Shown one piece after another: positions 61,224 to 64,000 of a stretch of 64,000 bases of DNA. How positions within the stretch are numbered: position 1 is the stretch's first letter; the number at the start of each line of letters is the position of its first letter. The DNA comes from Muribaculaceae bacterium (lineage in GTDB: Bacteria > Bacteroidota > Bacteroidia > Bacteroidales > Muribaculaceae), in contig JAFLTS010000004.1 in NCBI GenBank assembly GCA_022509185.1, positions 1 to 64,000 on the forward strand, given 5' to 3'. A program made the translations under genes and the position numbers. The notes below the pieces were generated by a model. That model worked only from the letters and a program-made list of their open reading frames with translations. It did no database searches and had not been told where the DNA came from.

Positions 61224-62315
61224 ATGAAAACAGCATTAATAACCGGAGTAACGGGTCAAGACGGGTCTTTCTTAGCTGAGTTCCTGATAGAAAAGGGATA
61301 TGAAGTCCATGGCCTTATCCGCCGTTCTTCAGTTGACTATCGTGAAAGGACGGTAACCTTGGAACAGAATCCCCATTTTCATCTTCACTATGGAGATATG
61401 GGGGATTCAATGTCGATTATCAAGGTTTTAAATAGAGTAAAACCGGATGAGGTTTATAACCTGGCGGCACAAAGTCATGTACAGGTAAGTTTTGATTCCC
61501 CCGAATATACAGCTAATGTAGATGCCACAGGAGTTCTCAGAATCTTGGAAGGGATCCGACAATGCGGCTTAGCAGAAACCTGCCGTTTTTATCAAGCCAG
61601 TACATCTGAACTTTACGGGAAGGTTGAGGAGGTTCCTCAGAATGAGAAAACACCTTTTCATCCATATTCGCCATATGCAGTGGCGAAGCTATATGGTTTC
61701 TGGATAGTTAAGGAATACCGAGAAGCCTACAATATGTTTGCCTGCTCAGGGATTCTTTTCAATCACGAATCAGAACGCCGTGGAGAGACCTTTGTAACCC
61801 GAAAAATAACTCTTGCTGCGGCACGAATAGCCCAAGGGAAACAGGAGAAGCTTTATCTAGGAAATCTTTCCTCCCTGCGCGACTGGGGCTATGCAAAAGA
61901 TTATGTAGAATGTATGTGGCTGATACTCCAGCAACCTAAACCCGATGATTATGTTATTGCCACCGGGGAACAACATTCGGTGAGGGAGTTCTGCCTACTT
62001 GCTTTCAAACACGCCGGTATCGACCTGATTTTCAAAGGTGAAGGAGAGAATGAAAAAGGCATAGATGCCAAGACGGGGAAAATTCTCGTGGAGGTGTCAC
62101 CGGATTTTTATCGTCCTACAGATGTGGTAAATCTATTAGGAGACCCCTCCAAAGCAAAGAGAGAACTGGGATGGGATCCTCTGAAAAAGACTTCTTTCGA
62201 AGAACTTGTAAAACTGATGGTGGACGCTGATATGGCCAAAGTTGCCATAGAGAAAGCCGGTGAACATGTTAAGAGAAATCTGGCCGAGTATCTTGAGAAA
62301 GGGATTGTGAAATGA
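61224..62315 (+). CDS. gmd: GDP-mannose 4,6-dehydratase
   Basis: Makes GDP-4-keto-6-deoxymannose from GDP-mannose in the cytosol. 363 residues. The NAD site is [18 protein letters not shown], with the catalytic [14 protein letters not shown] and [12 protein letters not shown] (YxxxK). [17 protein letters not shown] is the GMD signature. It shares ATGA with fcl, so the two give GDP-L-fucose. It is in line with the fimbrillin gene. Confidence 0.96.
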   Translation: MKTALITGVTGQDGSFLAEFLIEKGYEVHGLIRRSSVDYRERTVTLEQNPHFHLHYGDMGDSMSIIKVLNRVKPDEVYNLAAQSHVQVSFDSPEYTANVDATGVLRILEGIRQCGLAETCRFYQASTSELYGKVEEVPQNEKTPFHPYSPYAVAKLYGFWIVKEYREAYNMFACSGILFNHESERRGETFVTRKITLAAARIAQGKQEKLYLGNLSSLRDWGYAKDYVECMWLILQQPKPDDYVIATGEQHSVREFCLLAFKHAGIDLIFKGEGENEKGIDAKTGKILVEVSPDFYRPTDVVNLLGDPSKAKRELGWDPLKKTSFEELVKLMVDADMAKVAIEKAGEHVKRNLAEYLEKGIVK

Positions 62316-63244
62316 TGCAGAAAGATTCAAAGATATATATAGCCGGTCATCGAGGGATGGTCGGCTCTGCTATAGTAAGGGAGCTACAAAGACAGGGTTA
62401 CACAAATATCATCACAATGAGTCATGCTGAACTTGATCTTACTAATCAGGCAGCCGTGAATAAATTTTTTGAGAAGGAGAAACCAGAATACGTGTTTCTG
62501 GCTGCTGCTAAAGTTGGAGGTATAATGGCCAATTCCCAGGCGCCTGCTGATTTTATGTATGAAAACATGATGCTTGAGATGAATGTTATCCATGCTGCCT
62601 GGAAAAACGGAGTAAAGAAACTTGAATTCTTAGGAAGCTCCTGCATATATCCTCGTCTTGCCCCACAACCCATGAAGGAATCATGCTTGTTGACTTCCTC
62701 TTTGGAATCTACCAATGAGGCATATGCATTAGCAAAGATTTCAGGTTTGAAATATTGTGAGTATCTCAACCGTCAATATGGAACCGATTTCATTTCGGTG
62801 ATGCCCACCAACCTTTACGGTCCCAATGATAATTACCATCCTGAAAATTCCCATGTACTCCCCGCTTTGATAAGAAGATTCCATGAGGCAAAGGAATCGG
62901 GAATTGAGAGTGTAATCTGTTGGGGAAACGGTTCTCCTTACCGTGAATTCCTCTATGTAGACGATCTTGCCAATCTTTGTGTTTTCCTGATGAATAATTA
63001 TTCGGGAGATGAGACAGTGAACGCCGGGACAGGCAAGGAGATCACAATAAGGGAACTAACGGAAATTGTTGCGGAAATAATAGGATATAATGGAGAAATA
63101 AAATGGGATACCTCAAAACCAAATGGCACACCACGCAAACTTCTCGATGTCAGCAAAGCTTCTAAACTCGGATGGAATTATCAAACAGAACTGAGAGAAG
63201 GGATTAAACTAGCATATGAAGATTATAAAAAAAAATATTGCTGA
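62312..63244 (+). CDS. fcl: GDP-L-fucose synthase
   Basis: Epimerase/reductase that turns GDP-4-keto-6-deoxymannose into GDP-L-fucose. 310 residues. Visible are [18 protein letters not shown] (NADP site), [16 protein letters not shown], and [13 protein letters not shown] (YxxxK). The start is ATG 62312 overlapping the gmd stop. A terminator stem includes the stop codon. The product can feed capsule, O-antigen or protein fucosylation. Confidence 0.96.
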   Translation: MMQKDSKIYIAGHRGMVGSAIVRELQRQGYTNIITMSHAELDLTNQAAVNKFFEKEKPEYVFLAAAKVGGIMANSQAPADFMYENMMLEMNVIHAAWKNGVKKLEFLGSSCIYPRLAPQPMKESCLLTSSLESTNEAYALAKISGLKYCEYLNRQYGTDFISVMPTNLYGPNDNYHPENSHVLPALIRRFHEAKESGIESVICWGNGSPYREFLYVDDLANLCVFLMNNYSGDETVNAGTGKEITIRELTEIVAEIIGYNGEIKWDTSKPNGTPRKLLDVSKASKLGWNYQTELREGIKLAYEDYKKKYC

Positions 63245-63268
63245 GGTAATAACCCCGGCAATATTTTT
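63235..63268 (+). terminator. fcl terminator
   Basis: ATATTGC (63235-63241) pairs with GCAATAT (63258-63264), with a smaller inner GGT/ACC pairing, and a T run at 63264-63268. The stem includes the fcl stop codon. Confidence 0.75.
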
Positions 63269-63294
63269 ATAAGATTACCTGTAATTAGGAGAAA

Positions 63295-64000
63295 TCAATC
63301 TCTACAATAAAGATCTCGGGTATATATTTTATCCGCTACATCGTTTAGTTCTTCATTGGATCTGTTAGCCAGAATAGCATCACTTTCCTTTTTGAAACGA
63401 TCAAGGTCATTGACAATCAGACTACCGAAGAAAGTACTACCATCTTCAAGTGTTGGTTCATAGATTATTACTTTAGCTCCTTTTGCCTTAATTCGTTTCA
63501 TAACACCCTGAATGGAACTCTGACGGAAATTATCGGAGTTTGTTTTCATAGTGAGACGATAGACTCCTATTGTGGTTGGATTCTCTTTTTCTTCAGTAAA
63601 GGAAGTTGCTCGGGAATAGCCATACCAACCGGCTTTTTTCAGGATCTGATCGGCAATAAAATCTTTCCTGGTTCGATTACTTTCCACGATAGCACTCATC
63701 ATATTTTGAGGAATATCAGCATAATTGGCTAAAAGCTGTTTAGTGTCTTTTGGCAAGCAATATCCTCCGTAACCGAAAGAAGGGTTATTGTAGTGAGTGC
63801 CGATACGAGGATCCAGCCCGATACCTTCAATAATATTTTTTGTGTCAAGGCCTTTTATTTCGGCGTATGTATCAAGTTCATTAAAGTAACTCACCCGAAG
63901 AGCAAGATAGGTATTGGCAAATAGTTTCACAGCCTCAGCTTCCTTCAGACCCATAAAGAGCACGGGAATATCTTCCTTGATTGCACCATCTACCAATAAA
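63295..64000 (-). CDS. ugd: UDP-glucose/nucleotide sugar 6-dehydrogenase, partial
   Basis: The C-terminal part (at least 235 residues) of a UDP-glucose 6-dehydrogenase; the frame runs off the window end, so its start is not seen. The catalytic Cys is in [15 protein letters not shown], and the segment [24 protein letters not shown] is the family dimer helix. The enzyme makes UDP-glucuronate for surface glycans. It converges on fcl, with a terminator between. Confidence 0.92.
   Translation of the reverse strand, partial: LLVDGAIKEDIPVLFMGLKEAEAVKLFANTYLALRVSYFNELDTYAEIKGLDTKNIIEGIGLDPRIGTHYNNPSFGYGGYCLPKDTKQLLANYADIPQNMMSAIVESNRTRKDFIADQILKKAGWYGYSRATSFTEEKENPTTIGVYRLTMKTNSDNFRQSSIQGVMKRIKAKGAKVIIYEPTLEDGSTFFGSLIVNDLDRFKKESDAILANRSNEELNDVADKIYTRDLYCRD

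Noticed and set aside
1..64000. CRISPR arrays, insertion sequences, prophage genes or attachment sites
   Set aside because: No regularly spaced repeats, transposases, integrases or phage structural genes were seen; tRNA genes have no adjacent integrase.

Overview
The window looks like chromosomal DNA of a Bacteroidales bacterium, and a Muribaculaceae-like gut lineage is my best guess. Four things support this. It has a type IX secretion gene cluster. It has families typical of the order: the Rieske-like lipoprotein, fimbrillin, DUF4492, DUF4494, DUF5106, DUF6089, DUF6242 and the bifunctional DAHP synthase/chorismate mutase. Many intergenic regions carry the Bacteroidetes promoter pattern (TAnnTTTG at -7, TTTG or TTG about 20 bases upstream). 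Ribosome binding sites are weak and TTG starts are common. There are no rRNA genes, CRISPR arrays, insertion sequences or phage genes. The DNA is mostly compact core genome.

Layout. 1-1200: a tRNA-Leu, one small unknown gene with its own promoter and terminator, and a copy of a dispersed repeat. 1210-9181 (minus): an envelope operon of a DUF6242 lipoprotein, a PorG-like protein, uppS, bamA, two skp/ompH genes, murI and a TPR protein. 9315-14277 (minus): ribD, an M3 peptidase, an EEP-family membrane protein and a rhomboid protease. 14423-18990 (plus): DUF4136 lipoprotein, prmC, recX, comF, then a divergent DXS-like enzyme. 19033-22953 (plus): a phenylalanine operon (pheA, aminotransferase, DAHP synthase/chorismate mutase, TsaC-like gene) headed by an undeclared Phe-rich leader peptide and terminator, which I read as a ribosome-mediated attenuator. 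23159-26452: mdh, glycerate kinase and a FrnE-like DsbA protein. 26694-30227: tRNA-Pro, a lipoprotein, a sugar MFS transporter, yggS and DUF4494 (all minus). 30270-35856 (plus): DUF4492, cydAB, a split chromate transporter and folC. 35853-37708 (minus): RNase G and a 29-residue COX24/mS38-like protein. 37851-42181 (plus): yjjG, then a pyrE-led operon. 42185-44788 (minus): dgt and a TPM protein. 44872-54470 (plus): porT, porP, porK, porL, porM, porN, a glycosyltransferase, a thioredoxin-like lipoprotein and tcdA. 54479-58958 (minus): cysS, DUF3467, lolD-like, a metal-binding-like small protein, an rRNA methyltransferase and a secreted protein made of twelve 11-residue repeats. 59201-63268 (plus): a fimbrillin followed directly by gmd and fcl. 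63295-64000 (minus): the end of a UDP-glucose dehydrogenase gene.

How the parts fit. Outer-membrane biogenesis (bamA, skp), cell-wall precursors (murI, uppS), lipoprotein export (lolD-like), type IX secretion and nucleotide-sugar synthesis (gmd, fcl, ugd) make this an envelope-rich segment. The best candidates for something undescribed are the Phe attenuator, the LEA-like repeat protein, the dispersed intergenic repeat and the divergent DXS paralogue.
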